A stretch of DNA of 64,000 nt from Actinomycetes bacterium (GTDB taxonomy: Bacteria > Actinomycetota > Actinomycetes > Propionibacteriales > Propionibacteriaceae): NCBI GenBank assembly GCA_023443125.1, contig JAEZVO010000008.1, positions 1 to 64,000 of the forward strand, read 5' to 3'. The position numbers and the translations under genes were made by a program. The notes beneath the pieces were generated by a model that was not told the DNA's origin, ran no database searches, and saw only the letters and a list, made by a program, of their open reading frames with translations. Shown here piece after piece: positions 15,930 to 24,007 of this stretch (position 1 is its first letter; each line of letters opens with the position of its first letter).

Positions 15930-17320
15930 GAGGCGATCAACTCCGTCGAATCATCCTCGCTCGCGTCCATCATCTGCGGAGTGGCGGTGGCGGCTTGCGG
16001 CATGCGTGCCCGGTGGGAAACCACCATGAGCAAGCCGACGAGCAACCAGTTCGCGAGCAGCGATGACCCGCCTTGGCTCATGAACGGCGTGGTGAGGCCG
16101 GTGAGCGGTAGTAGCAGCGTGACGCCACCGATGATCGCGAACACCTGCAGCGCAAGGATGAAGCTGAGCCCACTCGCGAGCAGCTTGCCGAACCCGTCGG
16201 GGCAGATCAGCGCGGTCTTCAGCCCGCGCATGATGGTGAACGTGTACACGAGGATGATGCCCATGAGCCCGACGATGCCGATCTCCTCGCCCAACGCGGT
16301 GGCGATGAAGTCGCTCTTCGCCAGCGGAGTGAGCCCTGGGCGGCCTTCGCCCAGGCCCTGGCCGAACAACCCGCCCCAAGCCATGCCGAATAGACCATTG
16401 ATGATCTGTCCGTTCGCGTCGGTGTCCGCGAACGGATCCAACCAGTTGTGCACGCGCTTCGGCACGTGCGAGGTGAACAGGTATGCGGCTACTGCTGCGG
16501 CGATGAACATGAGGAAGGCCAGGATGGGCCAAAATGCACGCTGCGTGGCGACGTAGAGCATCACCGTGAACAGGCCGAAGATCAGCAATGCCATGCCCAG
16601 GTCGCGCTGGAACACCATCACCATGAGCGCCATCGTCCACATGATGGCGATGGGGATGAAGTCTCGCGCCCGGGGGATAGTGATGCCCAGCACTTTCTTT
16701 CCCGCGAGAGCCAGCACGTCGCGCTTTTCATAAAAGTAGGCGGCGAACGCGATGGCGAGCGCAATCTTCGCAACCTCGGCAGGCTGGAAACTGAACTGCT
16801 TGACGCGAATCCAGATACGGGCGCCGTTCAGCTCCACGCCAAGCGGGGTGAGCGGCAGCAGCAGTAACAACAGTGAGAACAGAAACAGCAGATACGGGTA
16901 GCGCTGCAAGCGACGGTGATCTGGCATCCAGAACGCGACGGTGATGAACACAGCCACGCTGAGCAGCGTCCACACCAGCTGCATTTCGGCGTCGTGCTTC
17001 GGCACGTCGGGGATGAGGTCGATGCGGGCGATCATCGCCAGACCAATGCCGTTGAGCAGGAACACCGACGGCAACAGCACTGGGTCGGCGTACGGCAGCT
17101 TCCACCCAATCGCAATGTGCGCAGCGATGCCGAGCCCAAACCAGATGATGGCTGCGCGCACCCAGTCGAGCGGCAATGCGCCGGTCACGTTCAGATGCAC
17201 GGTGACCCAGCTGCCATACCCAATCGCGAGCGCCATGAGCAGCAGCGCCAGCTCAACCCCGCGGCGCTTCCGATAGACAATCACCTCGCCTGACAGCTCA
17301 GGCTGGACAGCAGCACTCAT
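15926..17320 (-). CDS. rodA: RodA/FtsW-family peptidoglycan glycosyltransferase (SEDS)
   Basis: A 464-residue polytopic SEDS protein with ten or more hydrophobic segments. Typical motifs are FQPAEVAKIALAIAFAAYF, QRDLGMALLIFGLF and the C-terminal LPLTGLTTPFMSQGGSSLLA. It polymerises lipid II into glycan strands, paired with the adjacent PbpA. The longer N-terminal extension than FtsW and the position between pstP and pbpA favour RodA. It begins 1 base after the pstP stop. Confidence 0.94.
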   Translation of the reverse strand: MSAAVQPELSGEVIVYRKRRGVELALLLMALAIGYGSWVTVHLNVTGALPLDWVRAAIIWFGLGIAAHIAIGWKLPYADPVLLPSVFLLNGIGLAMIARIDLIPDVPKHDAEMQLVWTLLSVAVFITVAFWMPDHRRLQRYPYLLFLFSLLLLLLPLTPLGVELNGARIWIRVKQFSFQPAEVAKIALAIAFAAYFYEKRDVLALAGKKVLGITIPRARDFIPIAIMWTMALMVMVFQRDLGMALLIFGLFTVMLYVATQRAFWPILAFLMFIAAAVAAYLFTSHVPKRVHNWLDPFADTDANGQIINGLFGMAWGGLFGQGLGEGRPGLTPLAKSDFIATALGEEIGIVGLMGIILVYTFTIMRGLKTALICPDGFGKLLASGLSFILALQVFAIIGGVTLLLPLTGLTTPFMSQGGSSLLANWLLVGLLMVVSHRARMPQAATATPQMMDASEDDSTELIAS

Positions 17321-17321
17321 G

Positions 17322-18746
17322 TCAGCAGCTCTCGGGATCTGCCTCCGCCGTGGCGGTAGGCGTCATGGGAGCGAGGTGCGTCGGGAAACCAGCTTCGATG
17401 TCGTTCGCCTGCTCCTCGCCTTCCGGCACCGGCAGGCCCGGCACCGACGCGACGGCCGTCGGCGACGGGCTGGGGGAAGGAGCGGCGTCGACGGGCTTCA
17501 GCCGCCGTTCCCGCACCGCCCGGCAGCGCTCCGCGAGGCCGCGCAGCTGCTCGGCAGTGGCACGACCCGCGTCGAGGTCGTGCACCGCAATGGTGTTAGT
17601 GACCGCGTTGCGATGAAACTTGGGCAGGTCATCGACGACGACGTCGGTGTTCTCCGCGACGGTGTTGAGCGGCATTCCGAGCAGTGAGCCCGGCAGGCCG
17701 TTATAGATGGCGACGGTGCCCGCCGCAGGCGCGATGTAGTAGCGGGAGCTGACGAATCGCTCCAGGCCCCATGCCCCCACGCCGATGACCAGTGCGACGG
17801 CCATGCACACTGAGAGCAGGCCGACCCATCTTCGCCCGGAGTCTTTGGGTGCGTAGCGGGCGCTCTCGTCGGGCGTCTGCTCGGTAGCCTCGGTTTCCGG
17901 CGCGGGTTTCGGAGCCGACGGATATCCGCTCGGCTTGCCGGATTTCGCGGCCAGTGCGCCGATCTTCGGCACCTCTACCTCGATGGCGGAGCCGAATAGC
18001 TCGCCCGGGCGCTCGTCGAGGGCATCGTCTTGTGGCACGAGCTCGCCGATGACCACGCTGATGTTGTCGTGCCCGCCGTGTTCGTTGGCGAGGCGGGCGA
18101 GCTCAATGCAGGCGTCGCCGACGTCGTGGCTCGCCAGCACGTCGCAGATGGTGGCGTCGTCGACGAGGCCGCTCAACCCGTCGGAACAAAACAGCAGGCG
18201 GTCGCCTTCGGTAACGTCGAGGAGGGTGAGGTCGGGATCGAAGCCTTCTTGCCCGTTCAGCACCTTCAGGATGAGGGAGCGGTGGGGGTGCGTGGCGGCC
18301 TGCTCGGGGGTGAGCCTGCCCTCGTCAATGAGCGACTGCACCCAGGAGTGGTCGTGGGTGAACTGGGTGAGTTCGCCGTCGCGGAGCAGGTAGCCGCGGG
18401 AGTCGCCGATATGCCCGACGGCGAACTGCTCGCCGTTGAATATCGCCCCGCAGAACGTGGTGCCCATGCCGTCGATAGAGGCGTCTTCTTCCACGAGGTC
18501 GCTGATTTTGAGGTTGGCTCGATTGATGATGCCGGCGATGGCGGCCAGCATGTCGTCGGGGTCGCTGAGCCTGCGATCGGTGCGCTTCGCTTCCGTGGCG
18601 GCGACGGCGGAGGCCAGGTCGCCGGCTGCGGCGCCGCCCATGCCGTCGCACACCAGGAGCATCGTCGGCGACGCGTAGGCCGCGTCCTGATTGTTTTTGC
18701 GCACACGCCCGACCTCGGAGTGGGCGGCCCAGCGGATGGAGTACAT
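17322..18746 (-). CDS. pstP: PP2C-family serine/threonine phosphatase PstP
   Basis: A 474-residue membrane phosphatase that reverses PknB phosphorylation. The PP2C domain covers about residues 1-240, with metal-binding aspartates in NNQDA and CDGMGG (D34), GDSRGYLLRDG, LFCSDGLSG and GGHDNISVVIG. A linker, one transmembrane helix (about 310-332) and a ~140-residue extracellular region rich in Ser/Pro follow. It is the middle of the fhaA-fhaB-pstP-rodA-pbpA-pknB operon, packed against fhaB and rodA with 1-3 base gaps. Confidence 0.95.
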   Translation of the reverse strand: MYSIRWAAHSEVGRVRKNNQDAAYASPTMLLVCDGMGGAAAGDLASAVAATEAKRTDRRLSDPDDMLAAIAGIINRANLKISDLVEEDASIDGMGTTFCGAIFNGEQFAVGHIGDSRGYLLRDGELTQFTHDHSWVQSLIDEGRLTPEQAATHPHRSLILKVLNGQEGFDPDLTLLDVTEGDRLLFCSDGLSGLVDDATICDVLASHDVGDACIELARLANEHGGHDNISVVIGELVPQDDALDERPGELFGSAIEVEVPKIGALAAKSGKPSGYPSAPKPAPETEATEQTPDESARYAPKDSGRRWVGLLSVCMAVALVIGVGAWGLERFVSSRYYIAPAAGTVAIYNGLPGSLLGMPLNTVAENTDVVVDDLPKFHRNAVTNTIAVHDLDAGRATAEQLRGLAERCRAVRERRLKPVDAAPSPSPSPTAVASVPGLPVPEGEEQANDIEAGFPTHLAPMTPTATAEADPESC

Positions 18747-18749
18747 GCC

Positions 18750-19220
18750 TCAGGCCTCCAATCGCATCAGGGTGCGGCCAATCCGGACCACGTCGCCGAC
18801 AGTGACGGGCACCGGCTCATCACCGACGCGTTTGCCGTTGACGAATGTGCCGTTGGTGGAGTTGAGGTCGCTCACGAGCCAGGTTTCCTGGTCGCGCTGC
18901 ACGAGCTGGGCGTGCCGGGCCGAGGAGAACTCGTCGTCGAGTAGCAGGGTCGAATCAGCGGAGCGGCCGAGGTTGATCGTCGGTTGCACCTCGACGGCGA
19001 TGCCCTGCTGCGGGCCGTTCGTGATGGCGAAGCGCGTGGGCACATGCTGGAGGCGGTGGTGTTCAGGACGCCCGCGGTCGGCTGGGATGGCACTGAGTGA
19101 TGACGCGGGGACGCGGCGGCCAAATACGTCGGAGCGAATCGTGCCTGCCACGAAGAAGATGAACAGCCACAACAGCACAAGGAAGACGATTTTCGTCGTC
19201 GCAACAATCAGCTCGGACAC
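18750..19220 (-). CDS. fhaB: FHA-domain membrane protein FhaB (FipA-like)
   Basis: A 156-residue protein with an N-terminal transmembrane helix (about 6-27) and a C-terminal FHA domain (about 68-150). The phosphothreonine-binding signature is seen in INLGRSADSTLLLDD, SSARHAQL and LNSTNGTFVNGKRV. In mycobacteria the homologue is phosphorylated by the Pkn kinases and links phosphosignalling to FtsZ/FtsQ. Four bases separate it from fhaA and three from pstP, so they are co-transcribed. Confidence 0.93.
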   Translation of the reverse strand: MSELIVATTKIVFLVLLWLFIFFVAGTIRSDVFGRRVPASSLSAIPADRGRPEHHRLQHVPTRFAITNGPQQGIAVEVQPTINLGRSADSTLLLDDEFSSARHAQLVQRDQETWLVSDLNSTNGTFVNGKRVGDEPVPVTVGDVVRIGRTLMRLEA

Positions 19221-19224
19221 GCGG

Positions 19225-19917
19225 TTACATCTCCGACGGCGCGTGCACCAGCATGCGCGTGTTGCCGATCTCGATGCGTGATCCTTCTCTCAGAGCTGTC
19301 TTCGTGACCTTCGTGCCGTTGACGGTGACGCCATTGGTGGAGCCTAGATCTTCAATCGTCACCACCGGGCGCTCTGGCGTGCCAGACACTGTGATGAGCG
19401 CGTGACGACGAGACACGCCCGGGTCGTTGAGACGCAGGTCGGCGTCGGCTCCGCGGCCCACCACCAGACCCGGCGGAACGAGGGGATGGCGCACGCCGTG
19501 CACTTCGACGACCAGCCGCCCGCCCGATGCGGTGGCTTCAGATTTCCCTTCGACGGCCTCGCTACGAATGGTGAACTGCCCTGTGGGGAGGTGCTCTTGC
19601 AACTCGTACTCGATGACGATAGGGCCGCTGAACACGAAGCTGTTCTCGGCTGCGTGCTCGCGGATGCCAGGGAGGATCTCGGCGTTCAGCGTGCGGGCGT
19701 ACGGGAAAAGGCGCTCGTAGTCGTGTTGTGAAAGGCCGACGAGGAAGTGATTGGGGACGAGACGCTTGCCCTTGCTGAGGAGCTTCGACTCGGCCTCGAG
19801 TTCTCGCTGGATGCCTGCGGCGATCTCGACGGGCTGCACGTCGCCTTTGAAAGCGCGCGCGAACACCTTGCCGACCACAGAATCGATCTTGCGTTCCGCT
19901 TTGTCGAAGACGCCCAC
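19225..19917 (-). CDS. fhaA: FHA-domain protein FhaA with DUF3662 domain
   Basis: A 230-residue cytosolic protein: an N-terminal DUF3662 domain (1-125, starting VGVFDKAERKIDSVVG) and a C-terminal FHA domain (about 145-225, with LVVGRGADADLRLND, SRRHA and STNGVTVNG). Mycobacterial FhaA binds phosphorylated MviN/MurJ and restrains wall synthesis. The linker between the domains is much shorter than in mycobacterial FhaA. The GTG start at 19917 is chosen because GAGGAGG lies 5 bases upstream and the protein then begins with the conserved GVFDKAER. It is the first gene of the wall operon. Confidence 0.94.
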   Translation of the reverse strand: MGVFDKAERKIDSVVGKVFARAFKGDVQPVEIAAGIQRELEAESKLLSKGKRLVPNHFLVGLSQHDYERLFPYARTLNAEILPGIREHAAENSFVFSGPIVIEYELQEHLPTGQFTIRSEAVEGKSEATASGGRLVVEVHGVRHPLVPPGLVVGRGADADLRLNDPGVSRRHALITVSGTPERPVVTIEDLGSTNGVTVNGTKVTKTALREGSRIEIGNTRMLVHAPSEM

Positions 19918-19964
19918 GGGATCCTCCTCTCGTTCGCTACCGGCCCAATCCCCGGCAAGTCTAC

Positions 19965-21008
19965 CTACTTGCCGCGCAAGGCTGCACTCTCGACGTCGTT
20001 GCCGGCCCAGCCAAGCGTGTCGACGGAGTTCGCGAACGCAGCCAGCACCTGCTCCGCACCTTCGAGTGCGCTGAGCTCTTCTGTGGCGAGCTTGGCTTCG
20101 ACCTCCGCCGCCACCGCCTGCACCGACGGCGACGTGCGCAGGGCCTCTTCCAGCTCGCCGCGCACCATATTCCACAGCCATTCGCGCTGCTGCTCGAGGC
20201 GACGTCGGGTGAGTACACCCTGCGCTTCCAGCTCTTCACGGTGTTTGACAACGGCGTCCCACACCTCGTCGAGCCCAGCGCCGGTGTAGCTGGAACACGT
20301 GAGCACGGGGGCCCGTCGCTTCTCGGTGTCGCTGGTGACGAGCTTCATGGCGATGCTCAGATCTCGAGCAGCGACGCGTGCCTCGCCCTCGTTGTCGCCG
20401 TCGGCTTTCGTGATGGCGATGACGTCGGCGAGTTCGAGGATGCCGCGCTTGATGCCCTGCAGCTGGTCGCCCGTTCGCGCTACCTGCAGCATGAGGAAGG
20501 TGTCGACCATGCCGGATACCGCCACCTCAGACTGGCCCACTCCCACTGTTTCGACGAGCACGACGTCGTAGCCAGCCGCCTCGAGCACCAGCATGGACTC
20601 GCGGGTTGCGCGCGCCACGCCTCCAAGGTGCCCGGCCGACGGTGAAGGGCGGACGAAGGCGTCGTCGAGCGACGCGAACTCGCCCATGCGGGTGCGGTCG
20701 CCGAGAATGGAGCCTCCGGTGCGGGAGGAGCTGGGGTCGATCGCGAGCACGGCCACCTTGTGCTGGCGCTCTTGGACGAGTTTGATGCCCATGGCGTTGA
20801 TAAACGTGGATTTACCCGCACCAGGCACGCCCGAGATGCCCACACGGAACGCCTTGCCCGTGTGAGGGGCGATGGTTCGCAGCAGTTGGTGGGCGAGCTG
20901 ACGGTGCTCAGGGTTGGTGGACTCCACGAGGGTGATGGCACGAGCAATGTGCCCTCGTGACCCTTCGCGGATATGAGAAGCCAGTTCGTCGACATTGATC
21001 TTGCGCAC
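19965..21008 (-). CDS. meaB: MeaB/ArgK-type GTPase chaperone of methylmalonyl-CoA mutase
   Basis: A 347-residue G3E-family GTPase that loads and protects the B12 cofactor of methylmalonyl-CoA mutase. It has the P-loop GVPGAGKST, the switch regions around IDPSSSRTGGSILGDRTRM and VETVGVGQSEV, and the base-recognition TKADGDNE. The GTG at 21006-21008 gives VRKINVDELASHIREG, a usual start for the family, though longer in-frame starts exist. In related propionibacteria meaB follows mutB directly; here it is 3 kb away, separated by a divergent secreted-protein gene and a three-gene cassette. Confidence 0.93.
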   Translation of the reverse strand: MRKINVDELASHIREGSRGHIARAITLVESTNPEHRQLAHQLLRTIAPHTGKAFRVGISGVPGAGKSTFINAMGIKLVQERQHKVAVLAIDPSSSRTGGSILGDRTRMGEFASLDDAFVRPSPSAGHLGGVARATRESMLVLEAAGYDVVLVETVGVGQSEVAVSGMVDTFLMLQVARTGDQLQGIKRGILELADVIAITKADGDNEGEARVAARDLSIAMKLVTSDTEKRRAPVLTCSSYTGAGLDEVWDAVVKHREELEAQGVLTRRRLEQQREWLWNMVRGELEEALRTSPSVQAVAAEVEAKLATEELSALEGAEQVLAAFANSVDTLGWAGNDVESAALRGK

Positions 21009-21214
21009 GTCACCAACCCTATCTCGGGGATCCGACAATTCCGACGGTGGGTGCAGCTGGGTTGAGATGGCGTCACGTGGATACCTCGTGGGGCCTTGAT
21101 GGCGGGCATCGTAGCTTTGGCTGCTTGCACCCCTCGCCACGGATTTCCTGGGAGTGCCCCGGTCGTCAGGTAGTATCGGGCGCGCTGTGCCCTTGGAGGA
21201 AAGGTGAGTGCGTG

Positions 21215-22159
21215 ATGCACATCGAACATTCCAAGCAACACGTTCGGGTATTCGCTGCGAGCGCTGGAGCGATGGCGATGGTTCTCGCGTCCCTTCCCGG
21301 CCAGGCGTCGGCGGCTGAAGAGCCCGTCGCGCAGGTGTCCGCGAAGCCCGACGTAGCGATGCAATACCAGTGGTCGATCAAGAACACCGCATCGAAATCG
21401 TCGCTCGGCACGGTGCCGGGCGGATCTGACCTCTCCACCGAGTACACCGTCGTGGCCACCCCTGGCGACTACCAGTACACGCGCGCCGCGATCGCCGGCA
21501 ACGTATCGATCACCAACCCCAGCAGCACCGACGAGCTTTCCGTCGAAGTAACCGTGGAGGGTTCCGACGCCGCCTGGGCCTGCGAGGCCGCCACGCCGAC
21601 GGCCACCGTCAAGGCTGGCGCGAGCGCTACCGTCGCCTACGACTGCATCCTGTCCGGCGACGCCGAGCCACACGAACAAGGCAGCGTCGACGCCGCGCTG
21701 GCATGGACCAGCGCCGGAAAACAGGGCACCGTCGAGGCCAGCGCGCCCTACCAGCTCAACCCCAAGGAAACTAACCGTGAGGTGACCGTCGAGAGTGTGT
21801 TCGAGGGTGGCGCTCCCGTGAAGCTCGGAACAGCCCAGTGGACGGTGGAAGGCAAGCCGGTTACGTTCCGCGACACTCGTGAATTCACGGCCGCCACGAA
21901 GCCCGGCGAATACACCGTGACGAACCAGGCGCGAATCGGCAGCTCCGGTGTGCAGGCCGCAGCGGCGGTGACGTACACCGTCGAGAAACCCAGCCCGTCC
22001 CCATCTCCGGACACGCCATCGCCAAGCGAGACCCCGGACACGCCGTCGCCGAGCGAGACCCAGTCGGCTAACCCCAGCACGCCGTCGCCCACCGAGAGCC
22101 ACAGCGACGGGAACCGTCGCCCGTCGCCGGGTATGCCCCCGACGGGCGTCAACCGGTAG
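21215..22159 (+). CDS. Secreted Ser/Thr/Pro-rich protein with GMPPTG C-terminus
   Basis: A 314-residue secreted protein of unknown function. A signal peptide ends near PGQASA (residue ~32). Two or three beta-sandwich-like segments follow (about 45-250) and then a linker of repeated PSPSETPDTPSPSET. The last residues are SPGMPPTGVNR. No enzyme motif is visible, so a wall-associated or adhesive role is a guess. The ATG at 21215 is preceded by GGAGGA 14 bases away; the in-frame GTG at 21212 would be better spaced, and a four-codon mini-ORF (GTG AGT GCG TGA, 21204-21215) overlaps the start. A -10-like TAGTAT lies about 35 bases upstream. Confidence 0.7.
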   Translation: MHIEHSKQHVRVFAASAGAMAMVLASLPGQASAAEEPVAQVSAKPDVAMQYQWSIKNTASKSSLGTVPGGSDLSTEYTVVATPGDYQYTRAAIAGNVSITNPSSTDELSVEVTVEGSDAAWACEAATPTATVKAGASATVAYDCILSGDAEPHEQGSVDAALAWTSAGKQGTVEASAPYQLNPKETNREVTVESVFEGGAPVKLGTAQWTVEGKPVTFRDTREFTAATKPGEYTVTNQARIGSSGVQAAAAVTYTVEKPSPSPSPDTPSPSETPDTPSPSETQSANPSTPSPTESHSDGNRRPSPGMPPTGVNR

Positions 22160-22177
22160 CGATCCCGCGAGGGCGGC

Positions 22178-22681
22178 TCAGCGGTGTTCGCCCAAGTACG
22201 CGAAATAGTATGTGGCGCCGTCGGTGCAGGTGATGAGGTCGAGGTCGCCATCGGTGCGTTGACGGCGGGGGCGCAGTTGCTGATGCGCCAAGAGCGCGTG
22301 CACGTCGTCGACGTAGAGCACCCGCCACGGTGACTGCTTCGTGCCGTCACCTGAGCGCACCATGGTGCCGAGCGCGTGCCACGCGAGTTGCTCCTCGTCG
22401 CGGGCTCGATCCATGTCGCCAAGTGCCAGGAACCCGCGCGCGAGATAGGCATGCACCACGGGGCTGAAGAAGCCCGCGGGCAGGTGCTCCTCCAAGAGCC
22501 GGACGGCGTCGTGTTCCCTGGATTTCTCGAGGAAGATCTCCACCGCCGGCAACCATGACAGATACCTGGTGTAGCCGGGGCTCGCGACGATGGCCTTATG
22601 CAGCGCGCTGAGCGAGGCAGCGTCGCCGACGCGTTGGTACACGTCGTACGCTGCCTCGATCGGCTCGGGGAGTGGGTTCAC
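22178..22681 (-). CDS. Helical-repeat protein, candidate immunity/partner protein
   Basis: A 167-residue protein with no signal peptide. Residues about 10-110 look like TPR-type helix pairs (HLPAGFFSPVVHAYLARGFL, GDMDRARDEEQLAWHALG). The tail SGDGTKQSPWRVLYVDDVHA loosely recalls the DUF4919 pattern. I do not recognise a function. The GTG start (22679-22681) overlaps the stop of the upstream metallopeptidase-like gene by one base (TAGTG), so the two are translationally coupled. A last gene coupled to a putative T7SS-type toxin is the classic position of an immunity protein, which is inference only. Confidence 0.6.
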   Translation of the reverse strand: MNPLPEPIEAAYDVYQRVGDAASLSALHKAIVASPGYTRYLSWLPAVEIFLEKSREHDAVRLLEEHLPAGFFSPVVHAYLARGFLALGDMDRARDEEQLAWHALGTMVRSGDGTKQSPWRVLYVDDVHALLAHQQLRPRRQRTDGDLDLITCTDGATYYFAYLGEHR

Positions 22682-23526
22682 TACGCCCGACCTCGAACCG
22701 GCAGCGGCGGTACCCCGGCGCGCTCGTCGAGCCAACGGCTCGCCCCAGCGCCCGGCTGCAACGTCGGGAAGCCGGTGATCGGCTCGCCGTGACGCGCGTG
22801 GTGGAGTTCGTGCCGGAGAGCGTCGAGCCCGGAGGGAGGCTCGAGCGTGTCCGGAGCGACGAGGATCGTGCCGCGTTCCCAGTCGTAGCCGGCACGAGCA
22901 TCGAGGGCGGTGATCTCGACCGCAGTGTCGGGGATACCGAGCTGGCGTGCCTCGCGCTCGGCCGCCATCACGACGATCTCCGCGGCGCGGGCGGGGGCGT
23001 CGTCGACGATGGAGTGCCAGCGCTCCTCGAAGTTCGGTGTGACGGCGCCTTGCTCGGCATACGGGTCGAGGATGCGGTGGAGCGCTTCGACGGTGGCTTC
23101 CTCGATGCGGGCCAGCTCCTCGCGAGCGGTGGTAAGCAGCGCGGTGCACCAGCGAGCGCGAGTGGCTGCGTCGGGGCCGCCAAGGGCATCGAGTTTGGCC
23201 GCGTAACGGGCGTCGAGCGCGTCGATCTCGGCGAGCGCCCGGGACGTCGCTTCGGCCGCCTCGAAGTAGCTGTTGGCCACGATACGGGCGTCGGCGGCGA
23301 GCTCGCCCAGTTTGGCCGCGCTGCCGTCGGGGCGGGCGGCGTAGGCGGCGAACGCGTCGGCCGTCGGGCTGGCGTTGCCGTCGAGCACGGTGCGCGTGGC
23401 TGCCTGCACGTCGGAGGCGGCGATATCCGCGGCCTCAGCGAGCGCGACGAGCGCGTCCGCGCGGGCGCGGAATGCGTCGGGTGTGAGGCGAGGGACTGGG
23501 AGCCCGAGTTCGACGAGGGCGTCCAT
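22681..23526 (-). CDS. Helical N-terminus plus C-terminal HELHH zincin-like domain (candidate toxin/effector)
   Basis: A 281-residue Ala-rich protein. Residues 1-190 are predicted helical and coiled (for example AATRTVLDG and YFEAAEATSRALAEIDALDA), like WXG100/LXG-type N-termini of type VII substrates. The C-terminus carries LDALRHELHHARHGEPITG: HExxH with H239, E240 and H243, plus H246, typical of a small zinc metallopeptidase. No signal peptide is seen. Its start overlaps the EspC-like gene stop (TGATG), and its stop overlaps the TPR-like gene start, so all three are made together. A house-keeping peptidase is a less likely alternative. Confidence 0.6.
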   Translation of the reverse strand: MDALVELGLPVPRLTPDAFRARADALVALAEAADIAASDVQAATRTVLDGNASPTADAFAAYAARPDGSAAKLGELAADARIVANSYFEAAEATSRALAEIDALDARYAAKLDALGGPDAATRARWCTALLTTAREELARIEEATVEALHRILDPYAEQGAVTPNFEERWHSIVDDAPARAAEIVVMAAEREARQLGIPDTAVEITALDARAGYDWERGTILVAPDTLEPPSGLDALRHELHHARHGEPITGFPTLQPGAGASRWLDERAGVPPLPVRGRA

Positions 23527-23849
23527 CAGATCTCCTCAGCCCACGCGTCGGCCGAGCGTGCCTCGATAGCTTCATACTCACGGGCCGTCTCCACCATACG
23601 GGCTGCATCCTCGCGGGCGCGCGTCGTCGCGTCGTGTGCCCGCTGTGCCAAAGCGCCTGCGATGGCTGCGTCGAGGCGGTGGGCAGCAGCATCAATCCTC
23701 GACGCGTGGCCGACGAGCTCCAGCGCCTCGAGATCACCGTCGGGCAGCAAAGGACTGCGCAACGAGCGCGCGCTGGTGTGCACCGCGTCGGCGGCGTGCT
23801 CGACGGCATCGCCGCCGCGGCGCCAGGCGGACGGTGTGAAACGGATCAT
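23526..23849 (-). CDS. EspC/WXG100-like small helical protein
   Basis: A 107-residue, Ala-rich all-helical protein, without signal peptide, of the size and composition of EspC/WXG100 proteins exported by type VII secretion. Near the C-terminus EYEAIEARS contains Y92 and E96, matching the YxxxD/E general export signal. It is the first gene of a three-gene overlapping unit. A GAGGCATCAT-type ribosome site precedes the ATG. No ESX machinery genes (EccC, EccB, MycP) are in the window, so export remains to be shown. Confidence 0.6.
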   Translation of the reverse strand: MIRFTPSAWRRGGDAVEHAADAVHTSARSLRSPLLPDGDLEALELVGHASRIDAAAHRLDAAIAGALAQRAHDATTRAREDAARMVETAREYEAIEARSADAWAEEI

Positions 23850-23954
23850 GATGCCTCCTCAACCTTGAAGGCTAGGTGCGTCGGGTGTCAGCGTAGCTGA
23901 GTTCTGCTACTTAGACGCAGCGGTGCGCGATGGCGCCACGCCTGTAACAAGGCT

Positions 23955-23989
23955 GTGGGCCCGCCCCCTTTCAAAGGGAACGGGCCCAC
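23955..23989. terminator. Hairpin terminator after mutB
   Basis: GTGGGCCCG (23955-23963) pairs with CGGGCCCAC (23981-23989), and the loop holds a second stem CCCTTTCAAAGGG. It lies 19 bases beyond the mutB stop and upstream of the EspC-like gene, isolating the mutAB operon from the cassette. Confidence 0.75.
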
Positions 23990-24007
23990 GATGCTGCGAT
24001 CAGCTGA

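Noticed and set aside
22178..23149. A single 323-residue protein across the TPR-like gene and its upstream neighbour
   Set aside because: The extra N-terminal part is an Arg-rich shadow of the zincin gene; the GTG at 22681 has a coupled TAGTG arrangement.
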